64,000 nt of DNA, taken from positions 277,303-341,302 of the forward strand of contig NW_019211457.1 of assembly GCF_002443255.2 (NCBI RefSeq), read 5' to 3'. This stretch comes from Varroa destructor. Its lineage: Eukaryota; Arthropoda; Arachnida; Mesostigmata; Varroidae. The notes beneath the pieces are model-generated. The model did not search any database. It worked only from the letters and a program-made list of their open reading frames with translations, and was not told where the DNA came from. The position numbers and the translations under genes are program-made. This document shows, piece after piece, positions 14,464 through 26,789 of the stretch; positions within the stretch are counted from its first letter, which is position 1; the number at the start of each line of letters is the position of its first letter.

Positions 14464-15568
14464 ATAATTTTTTGGACAATTTGAAATAAGCCTCTTGGTA
14501 AATAGAAAGGCTTTGTTTTACTTTTAGAGTAACAGGAAATAGGTAAGTTATCGCAATAAAAAAATTGCGACCCATCTATGAGCAGACCATCCCTATACTA
14601 TCGTTATAACTTCCATAACTAGTATATGTTTAAAATACGATAGCTTCAGCAATTAACAGTGGGGGGTCATTCAAAAGGATGCGCTGACTACTGTCAAACC
14701 AGCCGGTGGTATTATTGGAAATAATACGATTGTCCCCTCCTGCACATTTAAATATGTCCTTGATCGCGTTAATTTAGGTATTTCTTATTTCTTTAATAGA
14801 CGTAAAATTGAGCTCTACGCTATTGCCACGTCTATATCAACAACAAGAGGTATTCCAATGTATGTGAATATATATATATCGTGTTGACGATCTACGTGAA
14901 CAGACCTAATGCGTATGCCTAGCTGGCCGTCTCCTCTTTGACTAGTTACATCATTTGTCTATCACTTGCTTGTCTCTGTTTTGGATCAGGTAAAAAAAGG
15001 GCATCAGCGTGAGTTTTTTTTCAACCGGATACTTTCACCACTTACACTTGTGTCAGAGCTCCTGTATGCCTTCTACCTTGATGCGTTACCGAATTACCTA
15101 CGCAATTTTCCCTTGGAGTCTCGCCTTCTACCTGGCACCACCTCCGTGCTTCCGTCTTGCAATGGACGTAGAGTGTGTTTTGTTGACAATTTTCAGAACC
15201 AGAGACGTTCTGTTGTAAAATATTTGCTATATACTATTAACGCAATGTGATTGAGGATGGAAATTAGGTTATATAGATCGTTTTCGCAATGTGGCAGTAG
15301 TCATATGTTTTGCTATTAAGCCTAGAAGTGCGTGATGTGGATTGCTTGAGTTGAAAATCGGTCATAGACACGTTGGGAGGAAACAGCCGTCTGGAGCAAT
15401 ACTCAACTTACCTTATCTGCCAGATGTATATGGTAGAATATAGCATTAGCTAATTAGCTCCATTAGCTTAACGATTTTCGTCAAGAAGCACTTGAACACT
15501 TAAAATACGTACATATATAACGGCTAGACATGGGAAAATTGATGAGCCACATTCGTCTTTACGAAATG

Positions 15569-15640
15569 TGCTGAAACTGATATTATAAGACGGCTAAGGC
15601 AAGGCTTAGCTGGCGTCTAAGATTAAAATTAGTTTCAGCA
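15569..15640. repeat. 72-nt foldback hairpin
   Basis: The outer arms tgctgaaact and agtttcagca pair over 10 bp. After an AT-rich internal loop, agacg pairs with cgtct, and after a 3-base bulge gctaag pairs with cttagc around a gcaagg loop. The size and shape resemble a pre-miRNA or a small foldback element. Confidence 0.8.
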
Positions 15641-18600
15641 TGTGTTGCACCAACTAGCTTCGGTCAGTCTCCTTTAAAAAGCCTGAAAGCCTATTAGGCT
15701 TAAGATAATATCTCTTACATACACGATGCGCACTGTTAGTAAAGTGGATAATTTCGTCCAGCTCACAGTGAGAAGATCGTCATTATTTTGTACGTCTTCA
15801 ACGTACCCGCAGCGACTACGCAACGAACTAATTAGAGTCCCCCACTTAATTTTTTTTCATTAAAGGATTTGAGTAGCACATTTTACGGACGATGGGACGT
15901 TACGAGAGCCTATTTTACGTAGGCCGCGCATGGGTCTAGACCCAGACGATTGAGCTTGTTCCACTCTTATACATCACTCCGAATTAATCTAAGTTTCTGC
16001 TAAGGAGTACCACGTACCGCGACAAGGGGAACTACTTTCAGCCTTATCAAAGCTCAAGACGATTTTATACGGAGTTTCTGCTTTGTAAAAAATATGGTAT
16101 AAGATACGCAGAACTTCGCGTCCTTCGACAACAACGTAGACTGCCGGTTGGCTATTTTTATGATGACCAATCTGCCAGAAGTAGTGATGTGTCCCTCGTA
16201 TCAAAATACGAAATGACGCTTGCAACCTACTGAAATGTTGGTGAACGTGGAGCATGGCTAGACGTGAGTCACGGTTCATCTTTGTCAGTGGTGGCCAACT
16301 TTATGACGCACAATTTGGGACATGATAGCTCGCTAAAACAAACGGTGTCGCATTGAGTATAGATTGACTGCTAAAATCAGTTATCAAGTATGATGTACAG
16401 TAACTAAGTAAGAATGTAGTAAAAATACAAATAATCTATTATGGTGGCCATCAAGTGAAACTGATGATATGACCATTTGATACGAATCAATTGTCTGTAC
16501 TTCGGATGAAGCGAAAATATATTAAGGCAGGATCTGTTCATCCTCGATCTGTAAAACTACAAATAATAACTTATACTCAATCCCTATCTTCATTAGTAAC
16601 TTGTCCATCAGCCGATTGATATAACACTCAAAATAAATGAGTTTAATTAAAAATAATCTATCGATTTAAGTTTTGAACGAAATAAATAAACAGGTAGGTG
16701 AAGATTTTTCAAGCGAGGAACCGAATGATCAGGAAGCCCATTTGCCGGTTTGTTCTAATAATGAAAGATCATTTTTGCCCAACGCCAAAAATTCATATTG
16801 GGCGTTCCTTTTTGATACGCCGTCTATCGTTAACGGCAGTACCGACGCACCAATCGGATATGGCATATAGAAAGCTATATTCGACAACAATCACTTTCAT
16901 CATTTTGCACCCCTCCATTCCTAGGAAAGACTCACCTTCAGACACATCCGTGAATGATCGGAACCGCTTGTCAGAAACAGTACTCTGTACGTATCGTACT
17001 AAGACGTTAGCTTTTCAAACGTTTAACTTTGCAAATAAGCTTTCCTATCTATATTATAATATAAGAACAAAGTCGCTAGGTCGAGTCATTTTCTAATGAA
17101 TGTGAGACAATACCAATAGCCACGAGTAAACCGATCACCTGCCAGCGTGCTGCAAAGTTTTCCCGCCCAAAGAAGGTTATTTAGCTCAATGAGTGCGGCT
17201 TCAAGTCAATGATAGCCCAACAACAATAATGTAAGCTACGCGGGTTCTGGTGGTAAAGTTCTACCCGAATACTCTTATAATCTTTCGACTCAAATTGCAT
17301 TTTTAGGCAGCGGACGACAAGGATTTCAGCCATCACCGTTAGGGCAAAGCCGCTGGCCCTTAAAATTTCATATTGAAAATGTAGACGAACTTCACCTCAT
17401 CATAGATTCCCAAGAAAGATCGAAGTAAAAAGAGACAGGTGGAGGAAGCAAAGGACAGACCTTGAAAAGTGCCCGATTGGTCAACGATTTCGACATCGAC
17501 CTCGTATGCGCAAACTAATCGTGCTAGACGAAGTTTCAGATGCTAACAGAGGTAAATTTTACTCGGAGTATAGTTACTTCGCTTGGGTAATCCGCATGGT
17601 GGATCTGTCAACAGTCGTTAGTTGTCGGCGATTGATTTGATCACTTAGTCTATGCATAAACAAATAGTTCAAAACGCGATCCTTGAGAACAAAGTCATCG
17701 GTAAAATCAGAGGTTTTTTTTTTGGAGAACCACATGTCGAATATAATTAGTAGTGCAGAGCTAGGGTAAAACAGGTAGGGATGATAACTTATCATAGATA
17801 GTATATGGTAATATGGCTTCTGTACTCTAACGGAAGAATAGTATCACTTATCACTTCACGATAATTTTAACACTAGTTCTTTTCTTCACTTGAGCAAGTC
17901 TTCTGAATTTTTTTTTCAGATATAGCATCAAGATTTTGTTTCCACTAGAAGTCTTACCGTGGCGAATCTTCTCCACTTCGCGAGACTTCTCTGAGGGTCT
18001 CTCCAACAGCTTTATAAAATGGTATGCCAACCATATATACAGCTATTACTTCTTATGCCCTGTTTTTCCTGTTAATCATTTTGCCAACGCTAACATTTGA
18101 ACTAGTATGGTTGCCAACTTGCCATTTATGGTTACCACATCAACGTGCCCTAAACTAACTAATGCACACCAGTTACCCACGCCACCCCTCCTCTGTGCTG
18201 ATTAAATGAGTGTATTATATTCAAATGCAATATATATATACACACGAAAAGTAATCGCGATCTTTTGTTTATTGCCTCGTTTTTCTGATCTTTAGTTTGC
18301 AGCTAGCCAGGCAATTGTCACCGTTTTCTCCTCACTATAAAATGTCACTTTGAGTTTAACCTTGGAAAATAGGTAAATTTGTGGTGAAAATGGCGTTCGT
18401 GCCACTTGGTAGTTGTTTTGTATCGCGATCAAGAGGTTACCCCGACCATTCTAAACAGTACAACATGTACGACGAGGATTACCGACGAGGTCCAGACGGG
18501 GCATTGTCATCCTAGGCAGCGTACTTCATTAGGTCTTTGGAGTTTAACGACAACTATTAGATGATCACATATACCTTTATGTTTATTTTATATCTTTATC

Positions 18601-19134
18601 ACATGTGTCTTTACCGTATGCATCGGCGAAAGATCTTCGTTTCTTTTTGCCCGGTATGCCCTTCTTTGGAGCTCAAATAAATGGTAAAATTTTGAGAGCA
18701 GCATAAAACAATAACAGTAGATGTATAATTCAAGAAAATAATTTTCCAGCAGCATACATAGTTCCGTTGAGTTGTTAGCGTCGTGAGCGTCAGCGCCGTT
18801 TGTCCATCAAATTGCTCTATGTGCCTTAAGGGAATAGGATCAGGCAAAACGTCAAGCCGTTTAAACCAACAAATGCATCATCCATGAGTGTATAAAGAGG
18901 TGTACTGTTATCTCGTTGGCTCGCCCAACTTTCCGTTAGGGACGACAGACTCTAGCGTCTGTGAGAACTTCCATATGAATATTGACACTGGGACGAACAA
19001 TGGATGAAACAGGTGAATCGCCTGCAGCTGACCCAATTCGACCCTGAGTTATTAGAAAACCCCCCAACACTGTTACCCCATAGCAAATATCCACCTCCAG
19101 CTCTCCTTAACAGCTTTCGCTAATTTTTAGTTAC

Positions 19135-19196
19135 CTTCCCCACGTCTTAGCTCGAGGCCCTGGCTCCATCGATAGGCATATGAGTATAACGACAAA
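19135..19196 (-). CDS. Candidate third coding exon of the TBC1D16-like gene
   Basis: This is a 62-bp segment with a tag acceptor and a GAAG|GTAACT donor. It opens in phase 0, as exon 2 requires, and leaves two bases, which exon 5311-5463 requires. It encodes FVVILICLSMEPG and seven more residues. The hydrophobic run could correspond to the ATLILAWVPN strand that follows the HPGYL segment in vertebrate TBC1D16, but identity is low. The pyrimidine tract of the acceptor is weak. The phase fit and position support it; the sequence similarity alone would not. Confidence 0.35.
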
Positions 19197-20228
19197 CTAT
19201 CACATAGAAGATTTACCATAATAAACGGTTAGTACCGCGGAGGGAAGGAAGGCCTCTCAGCGTGGAAGAAGCGGAGCGGACTGCCAGCGCAAGTGGGCAG
19301 AAAACGTTTCTGCTAAAACCAGTCCGCGCAAGTGGGCAGAAAACGTTTCTGCTAAAATCAAAGTTCGGCTTTTCGTGAATCAAGAAAGAAGGGGGGACAA
19401 CCATTTCACAACCGATTTGGTGGATTTGCCAAAACGATTCACACGATTTCAGCGCACAAAATAGCTGGCACAATGTGAAAGAAGTTGAAAAACAAAAAGC
19501 TCGACGTTTAACGGCCCACAACTTTTCCTAACAGCTAAGTTCTTCAATGCTGCCTCTTCGAAATTGATAAATCGTCCGTTGAGTTGAAGTTGAGGAGTCC
19601 AAGATCATCACTTGCGCGATGGCTTTGTCGGCAGAGCGAAAGAACAGTGCTGGAACCAAATCAGCAGCAGAAACTATTTTCATAAGCTTTCGATGCATTT
19701 TGCCCAGAGGGTAATTTGTGCCCCATCGTGTCTTGACAGGAGGAGTGGTATTCTGGGCTAACAGCCTGTAGATGATAAGCTGTTGACGGCACTACGGTAA
19801 GCGAATGAGTGTCAGTTATATGAGCCTACCAAAGAATTCATTTAGTAATACGTTTTAAACGTAATCGTTAATGTTGAATAACGTTGAATAGCTAAGGCTT
19901 TGACTGAAAGGGACCAGAGGTCGCTACTACAGAATCAGTCAATGGAACAATAGGTTCTATGAACCATGTGCGACTAAATAGGGCTATTTGTTTTGATTTT
20001 TTCTGTTTGATTGTACTCCTGGCGTACTTTATGTATATCTCGTGATTTATTCATATCTTTAATATAGAACATACTATCGGTAGGGCATATAATTAGACCT
20101 CGCCTGAAAACGTCAGCACTCTGTGAAGACACAGCGTAAACTTCACATAGCATATTTTTGTGTGTTATTCCTTCACGCTTTAAATATATTTGTACATCTA
20201 TGAAGCACGTATCATACATTGTACTTAC
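19197..20228. other. Proposed intron 2
   Basis: 1.0 kb with the 32-bp tandem duplication. On the minus strand at about 19.6-19.7 kb a protein-like stretch (ADLVPALFFRSADKAIAQ) suggests an old mobile-element remnant. Confidence 0.35.
19287..19357. repeat. Tandem duplication, 32-bp identical unit, period 39
   Basis: The sequence gcgcaagtgggcagaaaacg, plus 12 further identical bases, occurs at 19287-19318 and again at 19326-19357. It lies in the intron between the second and proposed third TBC1D16-like exons, within a GC-richer stretch (about 19.2-19.75 kb). Confidence 0.9.
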
Positions 20229-20357
20229 CGGATCATTTTGTGCCTTAATAGTGAGGTAGCCCGGTCTGTGCGTAACGGCGATTTGCATCGCATTGCTGCT
20301 ATCTGAAGAATGTTGATGCTGACTGTTAGCCATTGTAGCGCCCACGACCGTTGGATC
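20229..20357 (-). CDS. TBC1D16: TBC1D16-like Rab GAP, second coding exon
   Basis: This 129-bp, 43-codon exon is phase 0 at both ends, so it joins the first coding exon without shifting frame. The acceptor is a 13-base poly-T tract followed by gctcgccag. The donor is CCG|GTAAGTAC, a consensus site. The last 14 residues, HRPGYLTIKAQNDP, match the HHPGYL..Y..KDE stretch that follows the KNNVCVHPP block in vertebrate TBC1D16. The first 29 residues are Ser-, His- and Gln-rich, a likely lineage-specific loop. The surrounding 148-codon open frame also includes intron on both sides and should not be taken as the protein. The intron to exon 1 is about 7.9 kb. Confidence 0.75.
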
Positions 20358-23300
20358 CTGGCGAGCAAAAAAAAAAAAATAGAAAAAGGTCCTTTTTCGT
20401 TGTTTTATCTTATTTGTCAATCAAGAAACGAAAGAAGAATATGCACGGAAAGATTGTTTGAATTTAAATGTTCTGGATCAATACATAGACGAGTTTAGCC
20501 ACGTTTCTATACTTTTAAGCTGTCACTGGATCTGGTGGACTTTAAAATGAAGTTACTTTTGAACTGCTTGGGTTACAACCGTGTTTTTTTTTCTTTGATT
20601 GTGTTAGGTGTACTCTCCTTTATTATTTGCAAACTTGATATAGATAGCCATGTACCTACTATTCACGTTCCCATGTGTATTTTCTCTATCTATGTCTTCT
20701 CGAAGAGGGTCGATAGTAGGATATGCTTACCTACCATTTGCCTTTTCCCGGGCATAGGGGGCTTGGCAGTCACATGGGCCTGGATCGGGAGAAGAACTGC
20801 TAAAGTCAATAGAGCCTATTTCTTCGCTCGATCCAGGAGGTATTGGGGAATGGCAATGAGATTTGGTATTTGGTCACTAAATAAGCAAATAACATGTTTT
20901 TAATTGCTGTGCTAACAGTCCAGAAATCGCTTCGGAAACTTGAGATATTGAACTGCGTTCATTGCCTCATTTTCGCCGAATATCTGATAGTAGCGGATGC
21001 CCCTGATCTGCATTGCAAGAGCATTGTTTAATACTTAGATAAGCTGGAATTAAGAACATTATTAGCAAACACCGACCGAAGATGTAGCTTTATTCTGTCC
21101 AAACTAGTCTAGGGGTAAAAGAAAGCTGGAAATAAAAGCAAACCGCGGTTTTGCCCATATAAAAGTCGTCCTGGGATGCATTCGACGCAAGAAGGCATTC
21201 TCATTATATCCGTGTCTGCAAACGAAGCGGTCATAATTGAACCTCTTATCCAGCACTACTACACTGAGACACTGGTCATATATCACCTACATGTAGCCTA
21301 GGTCGAGTATCAATTAGGTTATCGTGGCAGAGTGCACTTGCTACCTTGACAAGGTCACTCATAAGTGGAGCTAAGTGCAAAACAGAGGCAAATTGACACC
21401 ACACCACGAAAGCGATGGGACTAGAAATAGAGCCAGTATATCGTAAGCAATTTCAAAAAACCATTGTGATGATACAAACGGAGATAATTATAAGGAAGAC
21501 GGACTAATGATCTGATAGCAGCAGTTACAGCTGGCACGAGAAAAAGAACACATGGACCTTATGGAAGCATTAAACAGTAGTCGTGGCGTAAAAAATTAAT
21601 TCCTACTGAACTTTCGTTTTGATTTTAGAAATTCGGGCTCAGAATTAACGTCGCTTTTTGTCTGATTTTTACCTATCGACTGGCGTCGCTGCCTAAAATA
21701 AATCTCAGTTAAAGGTGTCGTTCGTGCAGTAATTTAATACACGGTGCCACAAAGAATTCACCTTGCACCAGTTAATTCGACTACCTGGGTGCTGGATTTT
21801 TTTTCTGGAAGTGAAGAGTTCCTTAAAACTTGCATATTACAAGTTTCAACATCGAACGTAGTCCGCTAAGATGTCGCTCGTTCAAGTGTTGCAACTCAGA
21901 TCGGCACCATTATTCATTACCTTAATACTAACGTAGCTAATGTAGATGCCGGGTACTTCACTTGATCCACGTGGAAGATATTTCCTTTCAAGAAGATTAA
22001 GTACCATGCCAGACAGGCGATTCCTAGTTAGGCAAATTCATACATAGTACATTAGTGAGCGAATTAATACTGATCCTTGCTCAGTATTTTCGACAGGTTT
22101 TCTTAGGTGTTGTCTTTAAATTTAGCCGGGAGTTCGAATTGAATATTGTTTCGTCTTTGCAAAGCAAATTTACCTATTGTAACCTATATCTCGAATTTAG
22201 CATAGGTCGGAACTTATTGGACAGTGTAGGGCATGTACTAAATATTAATTCAGTGTTCTCCTTCGATATTAATCCAATCGAAATCGCCCTTTACACACAT
22301 CCTCATCGGTGAAGAAGCCTACAATAGTTTTCATGAGCTCACTTCGTATACCTCAAGCATATAAGATGCCTGGAGGTTTTCGCGGGCATTTTTAAAATTT
22401 TTACGTACTAATAGAATAATTATCACCTCACAGCCTGACAAGTAGTGCGTAAATGGTAGCTGAAGCTAATGGCCTCTAGCGTATTGGCCATTGAAAACGA
22501 CCACAGACTACAATAATCATCTATACACCTAAGAGCTCGAAAGTAACAGCTGGGGCCGGGGTCACGCGAAGCACCCGCATAGGCATCATCGAGTCAATCT
22601 AGATATGCCAGATGCATATTCTGTGAATGCTTGTTCGGAAGAGTCTTTGCGAGCGATTCACAACAACCATACTATTTAAAACATTAACTGTAAACAGGAC
22701 AGCTTTTGCTATACATTTTGGTATACGTAAGTAGCCGTCCAGTATATCGGTCGCAATGTGTGCTGTGCTAGGCCTATTACTAGCAGCAATATTGGTGTGG
22801 CTGACTGGGCGACAGGGTCAAACGTTGCGAAGGAGTTGATAAATAGCAACAATTATAACTATGGAAAGCTTTTGGTTTGAAAATCACTACGTAGGGAAAG
22901 TATGATTAGTTCCACTAGGAATGACGTTAGCATAGGGTACGTTCGCTCGCCGAATGATGGGATATAATCTACAGAAGAATATAACATAAAAACAGGTATG
23001 TGCCTATTATGTTTGTGTTTATTCATGCTTTATCAGTGAGCTATCATAATGGATAACGATGCTGTAAACACCACAAATATATATTCATTCGGTTAGTAAA
23101 TAAGCCTGTTCTTAATTTTTCTAGATAATCTATTAAAAGAATAGGTTTGACTAGGGTTTGTTATTTTTTTAAATTCTGCTTTTGTCTTCCGCCTTCCATA
23201 GAAAGTGCGTGACCATAACATTCATTCCGGTGTATATTTCTGCCTAGATCCCCTTGACAAAACGGAATCCAGTCGATTCCAGACGTTCTAAAGGAAAACA

Positions 23301-26300
23301 ATAGATTTTCTCTATCGACTCCATGTCCGCCTAGGCTTGAGATCAAGCACTCTGCAATACAACGAAAGTAGCAAATAACCAGCGCAGGAAGCCCCGTGTC
23401 GTGCACGAACGCCTCACTAACGTCTTTCTCTCGAAGTGTTCGAAATAGCGGCAAAATCTTAAAAAATTTATTCTATTCCGTACTTAGGCAAGCGGAGTCA
23501 GCGCCAACGGCCGCCACAGCCTTTAACTTCAGCACTTGTGGCCAATAGTTGGCCTTCAACAGTAACACTGTTAAAGGCCAACCTTCGAAGACAACTCGAA
23601 TTTCTATTTCAACTCTGGGCAATAGCAGATTTGAAAAATTTTTGCCAGGGGAGAAAACCTACTGGGAGCATAGGCTGCCTATAACAATATATATGAGATA
23701 ACTAGCTCTGTGTATGTATATATGTATATACGCAGATTCTTTCAATTATGTAGTATGTTGATGAACCCATGCTTGGTCAAATGCGGAGTGTTACTAACTT
23801 AAACCTAAAATTATCGTTACCTGTTTTTTTTAAATTATCGTTGGCATCGCAAACCTAAATCCTAAATTTTCTTTGCAGTTCTCTACTGTTACTATGTTAG
23901 ATAAGCAGTGACACCTTTTAGGACCAGCACAAAAGCAATCGTATGCCTGTCTTCAACTAGGCTCGAACGTGGACTCTACCATCTCATCGTTACTGAGACT
24001 GAGTTTATTTGTACGTAAACGCGTTGCTGTCACTAGACTGTTTCAAAATGAACTCGTTTAATATCGTAGTTAATCAAGAACATAGTATTTTTTGTTTTTT
24101 GATAATTTGCTCGAAACGTTTAGAATCAGCATCAACGACGAGCTAGACCTTTCCGGGATCGAAACATACTGTCCTGACTACTAACTCACAATAATTATAT
24201 TTTTAGATTGGCCTTCTCGTTTACTCACGTTTAGTCACAACAAGGAGTGGGCGTCGGTGGCAGTACTTAAGACCTGTTTATAACGCTACTTTCTTTATAC
24301 AGGATTGATAGATTTGTGGCGAACAGAAGATCAATCAATGTATCTAATCACAAGTCTTTGAGGCCACTGAGATTGATTCAATCATATATCGAATTTTAAT
24401 AAATGTAGACACAACAAAAAATATGTGTATGTATCTAATGCATGGACCATATATGTTTGTTTGACCGACTCCTTGAGGTCGAATCGAACAGTCTTTTTGG
24501 TCAATCGCTAGAGAGTTTCATCCGAAATAGGGCTGTACGTAAGGTAGGACGGATTAGATGACTACTATTTGCCCATGGGATATTTGTTCTTTATACCATA
24601 GAGCGTAATACTAATTTGGGTAGATCAGTTGCTTTTTCAGCGATGTATGCCTATTATTGGGCGTTTTTCCCTAGAGTATTTCATACATATTTATAGAAAA
24701 AGGTTGTGCAGGCTATACCTTTGGTTGGATTTTTATTGAAAAAAATTTTCCAGTCACAAAATGCTAATCGAATATTTATTTAAAGGTCTACATGAAATAG
24801 ATCGTTTCTGAAAGGTCTCAACGAGATGACTCAAGCTCCAGTTTTTAGGTTCTTCGAAGACCAAAATTTATTATGGTAAGAGTTTTTTGTTTGACGCCAA
24901 TCGATCGGTCTTGACAAGCTGGGTAATAATAGTGGTGACTAACAATGACGAATATTTATTGAACAATTTTTTAAAAATATCCTTTAGACATTTTTTTAGA
25001 TAAAGGCATCATCGATAGCATTTCTTTTCACGCAAAGCATCACATTATGAATGCCAATTGTCTGTACCAGTCGATAGATTTGGCGAGCCAAGGAAGCATG
25101 CATGCTCCTTTAGCTGAAATGGCTATGGGCGTGAAAAGGATGGTAGCTTATTCGCTTAAATGACTCTGAGCTAAAAAGAGAAAAAAAAGTAGAAACGAAA
25201 AAAAAAATAGAACTTTATTGTAGTAATTTTTTGGAGGTCGATCTCAGTTTACGCACCGAAAATGACGTTTGAAAAATGGAAAAATTAAGATAGTGTTCTA
25301 TGCAATCGACGATCTCTGTTAAAGACGACTCGATGCGTTGAATCAGAATATCTGTACTCAAAATTATCCCCTTGTCGGCTTTGTCAGTTCATCCAATAAG
25401 AATGGAGTAAAAATTCGTTCTGAGTCGTCATTTGAGTTAATTTTTAATAAAGGTCAGTAAGAAAGTTGAAACGGCAAATGTAAGATTGATCTTCATAAAA
25501 ACATAGTTGAGAGAATGAATTTATATGTTGCTATTTATTGACAAATAAGAAAATTAGAAAAAATAAAACCGTAGACCTAGGAGTGAATCATCATGAAATG
25601 TTTATGATATATACTTTTAGTCCAGTATTATAAACCAAGAAAAAAGGTGACGTCCAGAGAGTTTAAAAACAATATCATTTTTATAGCTTTCATTTAGAAA
25701 AATGTGCAACTATTCATTAACAAAAAAAGAACAAACATCCTTAGGCTTTGGTGAAATCTTAATAACGAAATCAATCGGTTAATTGACCCTGTGGATAGTT
25801 CAGTTTCCCGCAGAGATCGGAAACAGAATCAACTAGTGCGCGCGAAAAAAAAAAAAAAACATTGAAAATACACTGCAAAAGAAAACATATCACGAAAATA
25901 GCAAAGCTAGAGCTCGCTAAGCCTTCTGACAAAATAACGAAATAATTGCAGATGGTTACGTGAAACAAGCTAAATACAACAAATCGGATCGTTCGTATAT
26001 ATAACATGGGTACTTGTGAATGGGGTTAGGCTTATTTGAAAATTAGCAGCAAGTAGCAGAAGATACAAGAGGAAATTTTTCAGCCGTAAGGAGATTTTTC
26101 CCCTGTTAATACATAGGAAAAATATAGCAAAAAAAAAAAACATCTTTGCTCATAGCTTCTTCCTTGTGATTCTCGCCTGCTAACGATCGAACCTTACAAA
26201 CCGTCGCAAACTTCTTTCTTTGTCTTACAAAGGAACTTCAACAATTCGATCCGGGAAATTCGGAAAGGGAGTGGCGATGTCGGATCAAGGAGGAATGAAC

Positions 26301-26789
26301 TCGAAATACTGACTTTTTGATGATATTGAAAAGCGGCGGAAATATTCTAGGGAATTTGCTCTGCAGATTGACAGGAATCCACAGCGAAGAAATATGAAAA
26401 CTACTGCAATGCTTATCTGTTTTAAACACTGACTCAGACACTGACTCAAGGCGATACTTGTTAAACTCGGATATGTCGATCGAAGGCATAGGCTCATTGG
26501 GGAGGAAATGCCATTCTAACAGCTCACTTTGGGATATCTGTATTCTAAGTTATTGCCTTCAGAGTACACAGGACGTCTGAGCCACGAGAAGAACCATCCA
26601 AAGTGCTGCCCCTGGCGCTAGAACTTTCACACCATGATGACGAGAACCGAGTAACAGACCACTGTAACAAAATTGACCAACACCTAATGCTAAAACCGGC
26701 TGACGATATACCAACGAGCACTCGTCGTAACAATCAAGCTAGTTTTACTTCACCTCATACATTGAATCAGATTAGCTTAATTTAGCCTG
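20358..26789. other. Intron 1, distal part
   Basis: AT-rich with A and T runs and the 35-nt hairpin. The open frame at 20547-20903 (+) has a hydrophobic N-terminus but no splice, homology or poly(A) support, so I treat it as chance. Confidence 0.5.
23548..23582. repeat. 35-nt near-perfect hairpin
   Basis: gttggccttcaacagt pairs with actgttaaaggccaac at 15 of 16 positions around a 3-base aac loop. It lies in intron 1 of the TBC1D16-like gene. Confidence 0.9.

Larger units (their letters stand above)
5464..19134. other. Long proposed intron
   Basis: Mostly AT-rich DNA. It contains a (TA)n run, a palindrome, a gap, a possible transposase relic and the 72-nt hairpin. GC-richer patches near 9.1-9.7 and 11.0-11.5 kb have short open frames. 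A minus-strand start MAAAVSVVSNVGSFYRVYLG at about 11.15 kb closes after 20 codons. At about 17.8-18.1 kb the minus strand has a 63-codon open frame with LLERPSEKSREVEKIRH, unassigned. Confidence 0.4.

Noticed and set aside
15402..15440. Perfect minus-strand donor AAG|GTAAGT
   Set aside because: All frames upstream close within about 15 codons without a believable acceptor.
16698..17096. 132-codon plus-strand frame
   Set aside because: AT-rich codons, no splice or homology support. Such lengths are expected by chance in 128 kb of two-strand sequence.
19974..20420. 148-codon open frame on the minus strand, among the longest in the window
   Set aside because: Only 20229-20357 is exon. The flanks are poly-T acceptor tract and intron beyond a consensus donor.
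20535..20903. 122-codon frame with hydrophobic N-terminus
   Set aside because: No acceptor, promoter, poly(A) signal or family match.
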